Positions 1-15,398 of a stretch of DNA of 64,000 nucleotides are shown piece after piece. Source of the DNA: Chamaea fasciata (lineage: Eukaryota; Chordata; Aves; Passeriformes; Sylviidae). Position 1 is the stretch's first letter. Every line of letters starts with the position of its first letter. The stretch is taken from assembly GCA_029207755.1 (NCBI GenBank), contig JARCOQ010000004.1:38791185-38855184 (forward strand). Direction: 5' to 3'. Below the pieces are notes generated by a model. The model was not told the DNA's origin. It was given only the letters and a program-made list of their open reading frames with translations, and searched no databases. The position numbers and the translations under genes are program-made.

Positions 1-3000
1 CAGTGGAGACAACCTGTCCACGAGGAGACTGTCAAGAACAGGAACCTTCTGCAGCTTTGAAAGCAAGCACAGCTAGGCTTATACAAAGCTCACCAGCAGT
101 CTAAGGGTCATCTGCTCTTCAGTCTGTTTTTCCTAGCAGAATTTTTAAAAAGCCCTCACATCACCCCGTGTCAAGTCCAATTGGCATTAGCCACCGGTCA
201 AGGGAGCACATTTTGAATCTCAGCATCACCACTGAGGTACTGCATCTTGACCCAGTTGACATTTGCACTTAAGAAAAAAGGGAGCTTTTTGAAAAAAATG
301 AAAGCTTTACAAAACCTTCGCTAAACAAGAGAAATAACAAGCCCCCTTAATGAAGTCAGAAGAAATAAATTAATAGGTCCAGATATCTGCCTTTTATTAG
401 AGGGCATCCTAAGACCTTTTATCATTATTCAAGTTTTTAAGATGAAGGAATTAACTGGCAAAAAAGAGATGTACAAATTAGATGTTCCAGACTTCAATCA
501 CAACTTCTTTTTCATCTATTGTCACCATTGTGATGACTGGTTAAAAGCATTTGTAATTTCTGTAGGAACTGGCAGCAAACAAACCTAAAGTCTCCCAAGT
601 CCCATGCATCCCACACTTGTGGAAATGAAGAAGGATGAACATAATAACAACTATAAATGTTCACTTGTCTCCTTTTGTATCAACTTCTAGTGCCACAGAA
701 AGTTTATATTTTCAAGAGTGGAAAGGGAAATGAAATGTCTTTTTTACTGCAACTTAAATGGAAGAAGAATTTATGTTAAAATGTCAGGTGATTTCCTGTT
801 TAAAACAGGCATTCTAGATTCTAGCACAGGTGAGCAAGCTCAGGATGAATGTAATTAAGTGGAATAGTATATATTTATTTTTTTACCACATTTGTCATCA
901 ATATGTTGTCTCACTAAATCAAAGATTGTGATGAAACAATAAGAATTGGATGAGCAGAGCATAGTAATAGTGTGCAGTTCTCAACTGCTCTGTTTAATTA
1001 TATATATAAATTGGGGAGATTTATCCACCATGCTGCTACCAGGTTCTTCTTGCTGTTTCATTTGAGCTACCAATTCTTCATATCATCCACTCCACCTAAA
1101 AGCTTTTTTTTTTTTTAATGTGAGCATAGCTGTATTTGGACTTTTTAAATTACACAGGATTTATCAAGAAGTCTGAATTCAGATATATGTAATTAGACTG
1201 AAGCTGCTAAAAGGAAAGTTTTTTTGGCAGAGGACTGGAAAGCACTAGAATTTCTATATCCTTCTAAGGTAAGTAAAAGAACCAAAGTGAAACTGCAAGT
1301 GTCTGTAGGCAGCAAAAGCCATCAGTTGTGAGTAGGCACCCACCGTTCATCAGCGTATCACATACTGAGCACTTTTAGCAGGAGAAAGTGTGTCTGAACA
1401 GTAGTGCAGTTACGGGTTTTGGTTGAAGACCGCTGTAACTCCACTGACTCCACCCACATTCCAAGCGTCCACATTGTCAACCAGAGTTTCAAACTTCTCA
1501 TGACACGGTGTCCAGTGGTCACAGGTGGAAGGGTATACAGAAGACCAGCCAAGAGTGGAGACGCATAAACTGCAACTGGAAAAACAATCCACATTCCTTT
1601 ATGATGGCACAACTTTAAAGCTTTTAAAAAGTTGACAGTAGTGCTATTAAAAGTCAAAATATCTCAACAGTTACCAATATCTGTGTAGAACCAGCTCCTT
1701 TTTGTTATTAAAAATGACTGGGGTACATATTTCACATTATTTAAATGTGAATTATCTTTCAAAGGCAGCTTTGAGAACACAAGCTGATGTTTTCTCACTG
1801 AGTCCTCACCCTGGGAGACTCTGAGCACCTAAAGTCCAAAAGGCAATTAATCCAGACAGAAAAATAATCATCAGCCTCAAGAAAAGAGGCAATGAAGGTG
1901 AAAACATTTCATTAACAAGTCACTGCATTGGAAAGTTCAGGAAACAAGGAAATGCAGCAAGGGGATGTTAAGAAAAATGTGTTTCACACTTCCTGCACCA
2001 ACGTGTTCCTTGCTTTCTACTGTTTGTTCAGGCTTTCAGTGAACTAAACTCCACCAAGACGCCATGTTTATGCTATTGCCTTGTAGCCCATGTGCAGCAT
2101 TACAGTCACATGGCAATACCAAGAAAGGTCAAAACCTTGCTGTGCATTATGAAGCATGCTTGTGGCAGGCTGATTGTTGAACAATAGCAAAATGCCCAAG
2201 GGCAAAGGAACTTGTGTTTAACAATATGCTTCAAATGTGCCAACCTTCTGTTAGCAGCCTTTTTCTAAGGCTTCTCCAAATCTATCTATCTATGGAGAGT
2301 AGAGGGGGATATTCTTACTTTGTTTTCTTTGTTACTTTTATGAATGTCTGCTAAAACTGTTGTGGACTCTTTCATCTTCATCATATTACTGGTCTACTCG
2401 AGAGGAATTTCATATTCAGTAGAAATTCCTCAACACTTAATGAATTAGTTCAAGGCATAGGGCTCTCCTCTGTAGATTCTGTTGGTTTGTTTGTCAGGGT
2501 AAAGAAATTTGCCAAGCCCAGAAGCTGTATAAATCTTTAGGATACAGCACCTTATAGATCTGGAGCAGACATTCCAGGTAAAATGAAACAGAACTCTTTA
2601 CCTCTTAAAATTTGCCATTATATATAACATGTAAATTCAGATGTTAAAAGTGTGATTGCAAGAGGTCAGAACACTACTTTTCCTGAATGTTTCCCATTTA
2701 TTCTACAATGTGGTGTCTATAGAATATATTATGATGGATGTTAGATTATTTTATTTTCACCTGGTTTTTACACATTGCATCAAACTGCTCCTTTTTGAAT
2801 TTGATGATAAAACACCCATTTCTTGCAATGGGACCAGACTTCCCATTCTCAATATTATGACCATTTAGTGAAATAGAAGTCTCATCATCCATCATCATGT
2901 AGCTATAGCATGTGCCATATGATGTACTCTGTATCAAAGGATAGCTTATGAAAATAGACACATATATAGTTGTGACATGTGGTAATATTAGTGAACGTTA

Positions 3001-6000
3001 CAGGACAGGTTTAATATCTCATTACATGGTCTTGTTTGTAAATCTGTAACATTCAATAAATAGCACATGTTGCATCAAACATTAAGTTCCACTATCCAAT
3101 TATTATCTTACATATGGAATATGCATTTCTGGTCACAGTGTGTAAGTTGGGTATGTTTCACACATTTCTTTGTATAGCTCCACTTAAATGTCTGTTTGAG
3201 CCGATGTGTAAACCTCTAATGAGCCACTGTGGGCTGTGACAGATGAGTTGTGATGGTGTGAAAGATGAACTGGCGTATTATGCAAAAGAATACAAGATAA
3301 ATGAACTTTAATAATATTTTAAAACTCAACTGAGCTTAGCTGTTTGTTTACATATGCTGGTTGACTGCAGAAGCAGTGTGCAGTATTTTATAAATATTTT
3401 CCTATAGTAATCCATTTTGTTGTTTCCAGTTTAAGTGATTCTATTCTATAGTTGGGGTATACACTTGTCCTAGGTATTGTATTATAGCACATTATTCTTT
3501 CACAATAACAGTGTGATATGACTGAAGTAGTTTCTCTTCCTTACAGTCCAGTCATTTTTTGTGTCAAAGAAAATGCATGCATTGTTCCATGAGTTTCTTT
3601 GGACTGCTAGGAGACTTAACATTTTGATATTGCCTGCCTGTAAAGATGAATCCAGTTAGAAATGAATTCGAACTTCTGGATGTTTACATTATTTCCATTA
3701 TTTTTGATCTTTAGCAAAGTGATTTTTTTATTAATTTTAAAAGACAACTGTATTTTATGAAATTTCAATACTCAACACAAAATGCGAACCTACAGCAGCG
3801 CTCAGACATTTGGCTCTCTCTTTTTTTTTTGGAAGAGATCAGGTGCTACACTATTTTCTTAGCACAAGTGCCAGTTAACAAATGGCAGTGAGGGGATAAT
3901 TTGAAAATATAATGAAAAACCAAAACATCCATTCATCTACATACAGAAATCCCTCTGGGTTCCAGACATAGATTACTTTTCTTTTTTTTTTTTTTTTAAT
4001 TTTCCATTTATAGATTTTTTTGGTAAAAAAAAACCCAATGAAACTGATATTTACCTTTTGTGGAAAGGATAGCCTTTTATCAGGGGATAAATATCTTAGT
4101 CAGGTATTTTTTTTGTATGAGAAGAAAATGATTTGTTTCTTAGAAACTGTCAGCACATGGAAAATGCAACTACATGAATAACTGCTCAAAAAAAAAAGTG
4201 CTGGTAGCAGCACACAGCCTTAGTCCAATGACTGCAGTGGGTGCAAGCCAGTATCTATCCTGAGAGCAGAAGTAATCAAAGGTATTAGAATGAGCCAGTG
4301 AAACAAAATTCTCTGTAAACTCATGGTGCAGGTTTTCAAGACAAGCATAAATGTCTTGTTATGTTGCTCAGGTTAAACACTGAAGAGGATCTGATAATCG
4401 CCTGAAGGGAAAGTGTGAGCTGGTTTTTCCTGGATTTCCCTCGGAATGCTTAAGTAGTTGTAATGTCTTCCCCTGCTTAAAAATGATAATATATTTGCAT
4501 TTTTGCACAAAAACAAATAATTGGTTCAACAAAGGCCACATTTTCAGTTTTGTTGAGAGGTACTAGGTATAGATTATATTCTTAAAAAAAAAAAAAAAAG
4601 GGTAAGATTCCTTGCATGAATTTTCCCTTCAACCACCTTAGATAAAATCACAATCCAAACTGGGACAAGAAGTGACACATTGGGGGTGATTGTTTACCTT
4701 GTGAAACCCTTCCTATTCACTGTCCTTGCCACACATTGGCACAGGAGCAGTAGTATTGGATGCAGAGGGGCTTTGTTTGTGCACCCTGCTTTATAGTCAA
4801 TCATACAGCAAACACTACAGGTCACACTGGCTTCTCTTCTCCATGACTGACTACAGCTGTGGTCTTTCCAATGACGGTGCAAATCTGCAGAAAATCCACT
4901 GATTTCAGTGTTCTGTCAGGAGATGGGTTTATTCTGCATTTCTAACTCAATATTACTTTGAGTCATGGCATGGATTACACTATATCATCTTCAGGTTGGA
5001 AGTCTAATGATGGAGCCATTGAGCCAGTCTGGTTGTGAAACTGCCTCTGACCTTATAATTTTTGCTGTATGCTTTCAGATCATTCATAGAGCCACACAAT
5101 ATTTATGTCAAAGGCTGTTAAGTAAAAACATTTGATTATTAAATTGCTGCTGTTTCTGCTGCAGGGAAGTGATAACTCTTGTTTATTTTAATATCTGGGA
5201 GGGAGGGGGAAGGGACAGAAGAGGGAATTGGATGTGAAATACAGCTTTATGCCAGCACAGGAGTAAATTGTATTAAAGTTATATCTTTTTTCCACCACTG
5301 CAGTTGTTGTACAGGACAAGAGTCCATTTGCTGCTACTGCTGTCTGGAACAGTGTTTGGAATATTCTATACTAATAGTTATTTAATCATTTATTATTTGG
5401 GCTATCATTTGTAAGTGTATAACAATCATTTATAAAGGGATAAAATTACTAAAAGGTAATTTTAAACAAATTCCTACTAATACCAAGTTTTTCAAGTATC
5501 ATTTGTCTAAATATACATAACTAGGGAAAATGGTCCTCTCCAAAGGCCTACTGGATTCACAATGCACTTTTAGACTGTGTTTAGATGCATAATAAAAAGC
5601 AGAAGTTGGCAATTACTACAGTAGAACTTTCTGAAATTTCTGTAACAATTGTTTTGCAATAAAAAAGACATGTAGATCAAAACATCTGTTCTTGCTGGAG
5701 CGTTCATTTATGGTCATTTGAAGGCAGTAAAGCAGTGATGCAATGGCAGTTGCTCTTCTCTAAGATCTCTCACTGTACTAACTTTACAGATTTAAAGGAA
5801 ATGAAAACATTTAGTATGTTGCACACAGGCCTTTTGAATGTTGCAATTTATTTCTGGCTCAGAGATCAGGTTTCATTCCACGTCCCTTATTCTGGCCAAT
5901 ATTGGAACCATGACGGAAGTACTTCTCAGTGGGTTTGTTTAAATGGAGGGAGTAATTTCTTTGCTTTGTCGCTACCATTCCAGCAAAGGGGGAACAAAAG

Positions 6001-8177
6001 CATCAGTTGCAGAGCCTCTCCAAATTGCATCCACATAGCCTGGAAGAAACATGCTCCCTTGTAGGGCAACTGGGTGGTATTGCCTGCTCTTGTAGCCAGA
6101 GAAACTTCATGAAAAACAAAGGACACCAAGTAATCCACTAGTACCTGTGGCCAACTCTGACATGGCATCTCACCTTACTCACAGAGGAAATCATTGTCTC
6201 TCTGTTCATGCAGCTACAGCCAGCTCTGATACTTCGTCAGAAAAATGCTGAAAAAACACTACTGACACAAAAACTGCCAAGGTCAGAATCTTCTGCCTCC
6301 AGAAATAAGCCTTCACTGAGATAATAACATGTTTTAGCCAATTGAAAAAGAAGCATGGGGGAAAAAAAATCCAATTGAATCAGAAAGATATCAGATACTC
6401 AAAACAGTTCTGCATACATCAGTCATACTTCAGGAGATGAATGGTTTGGAGAGCTATTCTTTATTTCAGGTATCTAAGAAGGAGATGTTAAACTTCTGAA
6501 TCAGATTTTATTTCATCCTTTCTCAGGACTGGTATTCAGTGAAGACTGGGAGCTTTGAAGTTTGAGTGGCTTTTGGTGAGTGGTGAGTAGTGAGTGTCTG
6601 AAAGGACATTCTGTGTCTTTACTTCAGTCTTATCTGAGGGGTGGTTCCTGCCCTGTGGCAAGAAAGGGCCAGAGTTTCAGAAAATGTAGGCTGGTCCTCA
6701 GTTCCCCATGGATCATTTTCTCCCTGAAACATTTTGGCTTTCTAACCGGAGCAGATTGCCTGCATTCCCACCCCAGTTCAGCTAAGTCAGAGAGGAACAG
6801 CAGCCACAGTAGGAAGTGCACAGCAATGCAGGGATATTCTCTTTCCTCACTGTGCAGTCACAGCTAGGGACTACATTACTACTGCAGTAATTTAAATACT
6901 TATCTGAAATTTTGTGTACTTCTTTAGATTCTTAATAAGCCTAGAAAATAAACTAGGCCTTACTTAGGATTGTGTTAGGAGGATCATAGTCCATCTCTTC
7001 TAAAATGTCTGAGTATTTTCAGACAACACAGCACCATGGACATTTACAGCAAAGCAAGTTCTCTTAACAGTAGCTGATCCTACTCACCTCAGAGCAACTC
7101 AAGTGTCTTGGAGTGCAGTCCTAGCCTTAGGATAAATTAAGCTGTCTTATGCAACTGTAATATGCATGCTTTGGTTTCCCTGCACCGGCATCACAGATCA
7201 GTGCAAACCATCCCCTTGGGGGATAGCTGGATGGATCCACTGGGTCTGTTATCTTCAGCATTGTGTTGGCAGCAAAAAAATGCCACAGCAGATCAAGATT
7301 TTTTTAGCTTTGGAAGAAGTTGCACAAAACAAATATATATTATGTTAATCAAGAAAAGATGAACGTTGACACAAGTTGCTGTTCTGTGGAAGTTTAGCAC
7401 TGGAATTCAATTTAGCATTTTCCAAATTGTATACTAAAATGTAATACAAAAAAATGTACAGTATGCATTGTTGGTTAAAACTGCTCTGAAAATGTACAAG
7501 AAAAGGCCAAGAATTTCATCTTACCTCTACTGAGAGTGAAGCATTTAATAACTGCTCTGTTCTGTTTGTGTGGAACCAAAATATTTTTATGTTTTAATAG
7601 AAAAAATAATTTTTAAATGCTTACATGTTTGAATGGAAGTTATGAACTACAGTGATTGGGAGAAACCACTCATTCTCTGCCCTGGAAGCTCAGTATAGGA
7701 AGTAGCAACACATTGGATCCAGGGAAGATTGGCCAAATGTAGTGCCATATATGCTGTGGTTCCCACCCCTCTATGTCTGTGGAACTTCCCTCCCTTAAAG
7801 GTGCACTCAGAGCTGATCGCTGTGCCTCCAAACATTAAGGACAGGACGACCTGACAGGGTAGTGCACAGGAACCAGGATGTCTCTATCATACCGACTAGA
7901 TATTAGGGTCCCAGATACATTCTGGTAGCGTGGTACATTAAGTACTGCCGTCTCTGAATTTCACTAACTGCCAGACTTGACAGAGGTGTGACAGTGAGGT
8001 GCATCCAAACCTAATGATATTTAAGCAGACAGAGCCTGTCGAAGGCTGGTTGGAGGGATATTGGAAAACGTGTGTAACATCAAGTAAGGAAGAAACACAT
8101 GATTTCAAAAGCTTTTCCTTCGATATCTTCTCTCCCTCAGAGGCAAGGGTGAGGCTCAGCCCTACAGGAAGCAGTGC
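1..8177. other. Intergenic, AT-rich, nothing recognised
   Basis: No gene, RNA gene or classifiable transposable element was recognised on either strand. All open frames are 123 codons or shorter, overlap randomly and lack family resemblance. Short A/T runs occur at about 1100, 3981-3998 and 4583-4599. By vertebrate synteny this is the side facing TRPM3, but no TRPM3 exon is seen. Confidence 0.6.
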
Positions 8178-8389
8178 TGGGGCTGCACTCCTTGCTCAGC
8201 GCTGGGCACAGCCCGAGATCCTCCCGCGCTGCTCGGCAAGCTCCGCGCCGCCGGCTCTCCCTTGAACATCCTCACGCCGCTGTGCTGAAACAATTTTGCC
8301 GTTTTTAGCAAAGTGAGTGGCCGCTGGATGTCACTGTTTGATCTCCGAGAGACAGACACATGGACATTTTTCTCTGTCTCGAAACAGAG
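8178..8389 (+). repeat. 212-bp inverted repeat, copy A
   Basis: Perfectly identical (212/212 by reading) to the reverse complement of 18106-18317. It is CpG-rich (for example gatcctcccgcgctgctcgg) in an AT-rich setting. It ends in a short stem (ctctgt...acagag). An ATG in its last 30 bases opens a frame MDIFLCLETE that continues into unrelated flanking sequence. No TSD, LTR ends, poly(A) or family hallmark was found, so the element type is unknown. Confidence 0.9.
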
Positions 8390-11300
8390 AGGAGCCCAGG
8401 ATGGGGAAGAGGACCTATCTGTGCAGCACCTGTGCAGGTACCAGCTAAAAAACCAGACATGGATGTAACAAGCCAATGTGATTAGGGAGTGTAGGGAACA
8501 GACAAGTAGAAAGAAGTGATTTGACAGCACCACACTACTCCATCAACAACCTGACTAGATGAATTTTCGGTAGGCATTGAGCCTTGCATTTAACCTTTAA
8601 GGACTTCTGATAGAGGAATAAGATCCCTCAGAAGTCCTTCCCAGGTGTGGAAAGCAGCCCATGAAGGAGGCCGGCATCAGGACTGACTGGAGAAAGAGAG
8701 AACAGGCAGGGGCATGAACCTAGAAACAAATACAAGGTCTAGAGGCGAGAATGGCAGTCATGTTTGTGCAGTCATATCTACAACATATGTTCCTCTCCTC
8801 TGTTGGTTGCTACTGAGAATCTGCAATGGCAGTGAGACAAATGTGGCTCAGACCAGCAGGTAATTTTCTACTGCGGCAGTTTGGATTTTAGAATTTATGA
8901 GGTTATGGTTTCATTAACAGGTCTGGAGTTAAACTCTCTCTCCCTAGCCACTCTGGGGTTTCCTATTGTACTTTATAATTTTGTACAGCCGTAAACAGAG
9001 GAGAAGGCAGCCTCCAGTTCTGCTGATGGACAAGATCAGATGCTTGCAGTATGACCTATAATATTAAAGCCAGGTCATAAATTAAAGAGGTCACAATCAA
9101 CTTGAAATTCCTATTTTCTTTCTATCAAAATTTTTCATATTGCTCCTGATGAAAGAAAGAAAATATTATTTCAGTTCCAGTGCCATCTGTACTGTTTAGT
9201 TAACACTTCTGTGTGAGGTGTAATTTCTAGATTAATTTACCAGTTTTTTTTTCAGGATATTGTGTTGGCTTTTGTATAGGTCTTTCACAACAGTGCAGGA
9301 GTTAAGGACACTCAGAATCTTGTGGAAGTCTTTAAAACTAATTTTAGTTATTTAAAAAGTAAATTTTGAGTTGTCTATCTCCTTTTAGAGTCTGTGTATT
9401 ACACAAATTCAAACACTGACCTAATTTTTTTCTCTTTTTATCTGAAGGTAAGCCAGGATTAGTAGTCCTGAAGAGACAGAGGAGTGAAATATAATTGATG
9501 TGAACTTAAAAGTAAGAAGGAGTCCTTTCAGGCATATTCCCACTTATATTTTTGACAACACAGAAAAACATCACTTTCCAGCAATTCAATTTCTTGCAAT
9601 TGAAGTAATATGCTTGAGACTCAGGAACAGAACTCTTGCTCATAGAATCATTTTTCATCTTCTCAGCCTTCTTTGATGTCTGAGAGGCAGGATGTAGGCA
9701 CAAGGATGAATGGATGGAGGAGACAGGTGAGGCTGGGAGCTGGACAGGAGCTGGGCTGGGGAGACTGGTGTTGGGGAGCTGTTAGTTTGCAAATGTTAAT
9801 TGTGAAAGGAGAAGGCCTACCACCCAATCCTGACTGCTGAGCCTGGAGGTGATGCCAGCTTCTACCAGTCACTCCATTAGCTCAAGCATAAAGCTCCAAT
9901 ACTGCAAGCTCCATCTGTGCTGTAATTCTACATCCTACATATGAATGGGCTACACTTTGAGATGCCCATTGCCCATATAGCCACAGATACACCCCTGAGG
10001 TGTGTGTCTCCAGTAGATTTAATTATATGATTATATACCATTTTGTCCACATGATTTTGCCTCAGACTGTGCACAAGATGGAATTGCTCTGGGGATGAAT
10101 AACAGGTGTGCAGCAAAGGAACCATTTGTCTGCAGGAGTCAGATTTAATTTCATTCTGGAGTCAGAATAAAGCTGATTGGTATCTAACAACAATTTGTGA
10201 GGGGAAAAATGAATTTGGGTTTTGAGGTGCATGTTGAACAAACGCAGGTGAGAAGCCCATAGAAATGCATGAGCATGTCTATGGTTTTAGAGGAAGGGGA
10301 GAAATCTGAGTTGAGTACTCTGGAGAGTGCTTTTGTAACGTGAAAATGGGAAGATGTGATAGTTGTATGACCCTTTCAGCTGTTCAGAAACAGGTACAAA
10401 ACTCAAGAAAGACGTATGACCACACCCATACCAGTTACCAGTGCAGATGACAACTATGATAACATTGTTAGCGGTCTACAAAGCACTCAACAAAATGGTG
10501 CTCCTTCTGTCCATCAAAATCCAAGCAGGTCTATGCCAAGAAAGGTTATCAACAATTTACTTACTGAGACCCTGTGGTGGGTCACATATGATGGTTCATG
10601 GTAGCAACAGTGGAGCAAATGAATGCACCTGAGGCAACAGCACAGTAAGAAATTATCTGCAAAGATCACTTGTGACCCAAAGACTGGCAACAGAAGCAAT
10701 GGGACTCTAATCACAGTTTAACCCTCTAACTTCAGTCTGTACTTATGAGCTACAAGGTCATTAAAGCACCCTCCTTAACTAGTACCCAGCACTTCTGTTA
10801 CAGCTGTCCATTTCTACCTCTGGGCCTTTGGTTTGGCAGCTGCTCTTTTTTCACTTGGAGACACTTCCTCTCTGAAAGGGATTGGTGGTTTATCTTATGG
10901 CTCCATTTAGGACAGCAGTGACCATGCAACTTAGAGCAAACAACCTGTGAACTCCACAGAGCCTCGCCTCAGTTCGCTTAATTGCATGTTATGAACAAAG
11001 GCATTGCAGATTCCTCAGGGGTGAGGCAGAGCACTCAGCAAATGAAAACTTTGGCTTTTTGGGAGCCTAGCATTACCACAGTGGAGCACTGGGACACTGG
11101 CATTAATCAAGCAGGGACTTGGCACCAGGGAGCCCTGCTTGGAGTGACGCTCAAGGGAAGGCAGCACAGGGTGGGTGATGGGACTCATGCTGATGAACGA
11201 ACCATGCAGCATTCTGCTTTGCTCACTGTGACCCTGCTGGTGGAACCTGATGCCGTGCTCTGAGCTCTCAGCCCTGCAGCTGGCCACCGTGTGGGCAGCC

Positions 11301-14300
11301 GTGCAGGGGGACATGCAGATGGAGCAGATGGGAAATGGGAAGTGAGGTATCCCAGGTTACCATAACAAGGAGACACACCTGCTTGGGACTCTGTGTATTC
11401 AGGAGGCCAAGAGTTCCAGGGGATTGTGGCCAAATCTGGTCTCTGTAGCATCTTAAAGTAAATTTGTGCCATGCTCTGCTCCAATTACTCTGTGATTTTT
11501 CTTGCAGGGAGGTGGATGGCTGGGGTATGTTGTGCAGTGCTTTGCTACAGGTGTTAATGCTGCCTAATCAGACACTCTCTGCATCCCCCCTGCCCCGGTC
11601 CCCCTCCCCCCCATCTCCAATGTCAACTAATTTTGCCAGGAGGAAATGTGGCAGCTGGCTAGCAGAGCTCACCCTGCACATCCATGTGGGCCTCATGAAT
11701 TGCTGTTTGCTCAGTGTATCATCTGTGTATGTGTCAACAGGTAAATGCCCTTTCCTTTTATTTCCAAGATTATTCTTGAAACATTAATTTTGAAGAATTA
11801 AAGATTTTAGTAAACCAGATATTGCTGAAGTAAGACAGATAGACTTCCCTTTTGATAAGCAGAAGCCGGATTTAAGGAACTGATAAATCATGAGGCCTGT
11901 CAACTTATGTTTGTGTATTCTGACTGATCAATAGGCTTCAAGAAGGACAATGAATTCATAAATCAAATACTCCTGGGAAAACAGGATTCAGTTGTCACGC
12001 AACACTAAAAGGTTCAAAAGTCAAAACAAAGAAGACTCACTTACTTCACCATTTTGAGACCCTGCCCCATAAAAAAGACCACTGACCCATTTCAAAGAAC
12101 AAACCATGCATGCTTAATAGCTTTTGGTAAATTACCATACGAAGCAGGGAATAGGATGTACTAAAGTCATGAATATACATTTGTGTTTTGGGTGTTCAGT
12201 ACTTCTGTACATAAAAAAGACCCTGTGATCTTCTGTGGGTGCGCGTGTGTTTGGGAGCTATCCAGCACGCTGCCCGGCGTCATAATTAGACATACACTTT
12301 CTAACTTTAAACTGTTAGAGAGTCTTTTGTCCGTCATAGTTGGATATCGGTATTAGGGTGATATTCATATTTTTTTAAATAATTCATGCTCAGGAAGTTG
12401 CTTGAAAATGCTGACTTAAAGGAGAAACAAAAGAGATGTTTACCCTTACCTTTTCATTGATTATAGCCCTGGATAATCATCTGCTATGAATTAAAATAAT
12501 TTGTGGGCACAGGTAGGTTCTAGGAGTCTGATAAATTTAGAAATGTGGCCATCAATAATGGCAGTAATAAAAGTATATGCCTGCAGTTTGCTGCTATGCC
12601 TGGAGTAGAAGACAATTATCACTCCTCTTCTTTCAGTCCTGATTACTTCAACTCTTGTACTGGCAGCTGGAGCAATGTTTTGCCTTGATATTCTTAACAA
12701 TAGCTTTCACAGAGCAGATCAAGGATGTTAAACTTGGTTGCCTGTTGAAAGAAGATGAAATGTTGCAAGCAGCTACTATGCAAATTCTGATGAATCATTG
12801 CATCCCACATAGTTTATGCTTCACTAGTTTCACTATTTTATATCCGAAGCGGGGTGTAGTGGTTTTTGGTTGGGATGGTTTGTTTTTGTTTTGTTTTGTT
12901 TTTTGTTTTTGTTTTTGTTTTTGTTTTTTCCCCCTGTAGAAAGCCATAAGAAAAGCAAGGTTGATGCATCTTTTCAAGAGAAATCTGAGGTAGCTCTTTG
13001 TCATGTGAGTTTAGATGGTTGTCTCTTTGGAACAAATAGCCATCATCACTGATACCACTGCACTGCTGCTCAGGCTGATTTCACTTTTTGTGCCAAGTTT
13101 TGCTCTTAGTTATTTAAGTGCCCAATTTAAGTAACTTTATTGCTTCAGTGGTGCAACAGTTGAGCAATTTGGGCTTAAACAAGGTGAGATTTTGGTCTTC
13201 ATATTACGTTTCTCCTTCTATTTGCATTTTTGATATACTGTCCAGAAAACACAGGTATCATTGTTTCTTTTTCTAGAGGAAGTCAGTTTTTAGTGTAGAG
13301 TTTATTTTTGCAAATTTTGTTTTATTTAGACACTAAAATATTGATCTTGATTACTGTTCCTGTCAGATGTTGTCTTTCATCAAATTTACTTGTTATTTGC
13401 GTATCCATACTGCTAAGTGACTCCTAGCTTGGACATGCACTTTTGGATCCTATTTCAATTAATCTGTTTCTTTTCTAGTGGTCACAGTGGAAACACACTA
13501 ACTGGTATGCAGTTGTTAATAACAGGTGTTGCTAACTTCATGTTTCTGAATGTTCATTTAGTACTGTTTTTGATACTTTAATTGCAAAAGGAGGAAGATA
13601 TGAGGTGTGAAGAGTATTGAGTGAAAGCGTTCTGTCATTTGGTTTCCTGCTTTAACTAATTTATATTTGAGGAAAGTGGAAAGCAGAGGAACTTATATCT
13701 TTGAGACTACCCAACTTTCTGCTGTAAAATTAGGCAAACTTTGCTTTGACTTGAGTATTGGGGTTTCAGAAGGACTGACTAACAACCAGGGATTCTCAGT
13801 ACTCCTTTGGATTCCTGGAGAGTCTTCCTTTTTATTATTATTTTTATTTATTATTTATATACAGAAGTGGATGTATTACAGATGGTCCTATGTGGCTCAG
13901 AGAGAGAAATAAACCTGTGAGTCTTGTCATTGCTCAGCTGCTTGGGTGGATGCAATAGTTAAATTTCCTTGTAGTTAAGCTTTTGCTCTGGATTAAATGG
14001 CTACTAACAGTATCCCACCCAAATTCCTGATTGCTAGGCTGGTTGAAGATGTGCTGTTGTAGGGTATTAAAATCTTTGATACCAGCTTTGACCATCATCA
14101 GTCCTTTTTCTTTTACAACGGTTATGGTGGAAAACATGAAACTGAAGGAGAGTGTGATTTAGCACTGGACCTCCAAAACAACTTATGATAATGGCTGCTT
14201 AAAACAACTATGTTGCAAAAGTTAGATTGATAAATCTGCCTAGTAGTTGCCTGATGCACTAGGTTCATAACTGCCTGTGTATTCCCAAAATCTTTTGGGG

Positions 14301-15398
14301 AAGACATACCCATTACCTTTGACACATGATTTTCTCAGGCAACCAGGAGCTTGGCTAATATATGGAGTCCATTAAGGAATCATTAAACATTTTACCCTCT
14401 CTATTTTTTCCCTTTATTTTCAAGATGAGGAGACTAAAAATAGGCCAACTCAAAAAACGTGTGATGAAACAGGGAGCAGGAAAAGTAGCTGGTTATATCA
14501 TAGGTGTCCCTTTTTTATACATCATATAGAAAGCACTCTGAGCTTTGAAAGATTTCCAACATTTTTCAATATTGACTCTGCACGAGACTCTTCAAATTGC
14601 ACTATAGAAATGCCTTAAGGTAACTTCAGACCCTCTGGCTCAAGGAATACATACAGGTTCCTAAGAGTGCTTTGCTTGAGAACACCTACTGATGGAAAAC
14701 TGAAGAGATGCTGAAACAAAGCATGATGCTTTGCTAATGAACAAAGCTGATGTAGAGTGGGGATTTTACTCCATTTTTCTGTGATCTGGATGAATGTTGT
14801 GAAAAGAAGGTTGTTACCTCTTGTATATTGGAACAGAAGGAGAGACGGGAAAAGGCTTTGTTGGGAGATTCAGGTCCTGATCAGGGAGATACCTTTTAGG
14901 GAGTTTCAGCGTTATACAGCAGTGCAGAGTCATAGCATTGCTTAATTTGTAAAAGATATTTAAAATTCTTAAGTTGAACTACAAACCTGCCAATTCCACC
15001 ACTAAATTCTGTTCCTAAGAACCACAGCATTACATCTTCCGAATACCTCCAGGGGTACTTATTTTAAGCCTAGTCACTTATGTGGGCAGTCTCTTCCAAG
15101 TTGAAGTAAGTGCAAAAGATAGTAAACAAAAGTTTTATTATCAGATGTCTATTCACTTAACATCTTGTTCCTCTCTACCCAGCACGCTGTGGTGTCAGCC
15201 CAGAAAAGACCATTTTTCTGGAAGATCAACTCCCTCATCCAGATCAGCTGCACAGAAGCTTGATCAGAACTGGCTGCAGGTTCAGAGGATGGAGAACAAA
15301 GCTCTTGGTTTCTCAGAATGTCCAGGGTGCTGCCCAGGTTCAAGGCCTAACAGGAACAAAAGCCCAAGTAACTTCCTGAAGTAATGTCCCTCTGAATA
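8390..15398. other. Intergenic, nothing recognised apart from simple repeats
   Basis: No coding gene is supported. A C-rich patch lies at about 11585-11620 and a TTTTG-type repeat at 12878-12929. Remaining open frames are short and look like chance. Confidence 0.6.
12878..12929 (+). repeat. (TTTTG)n simple repeat
   Basis: Imperfect tandem units of TTTTG/TTTTTG ending in TTTTTTCCCC. On the other strand this is CAAAA-rich. No flanking SINE body was recognised, so it is scored as simple sequence only. Confidence 0.85.
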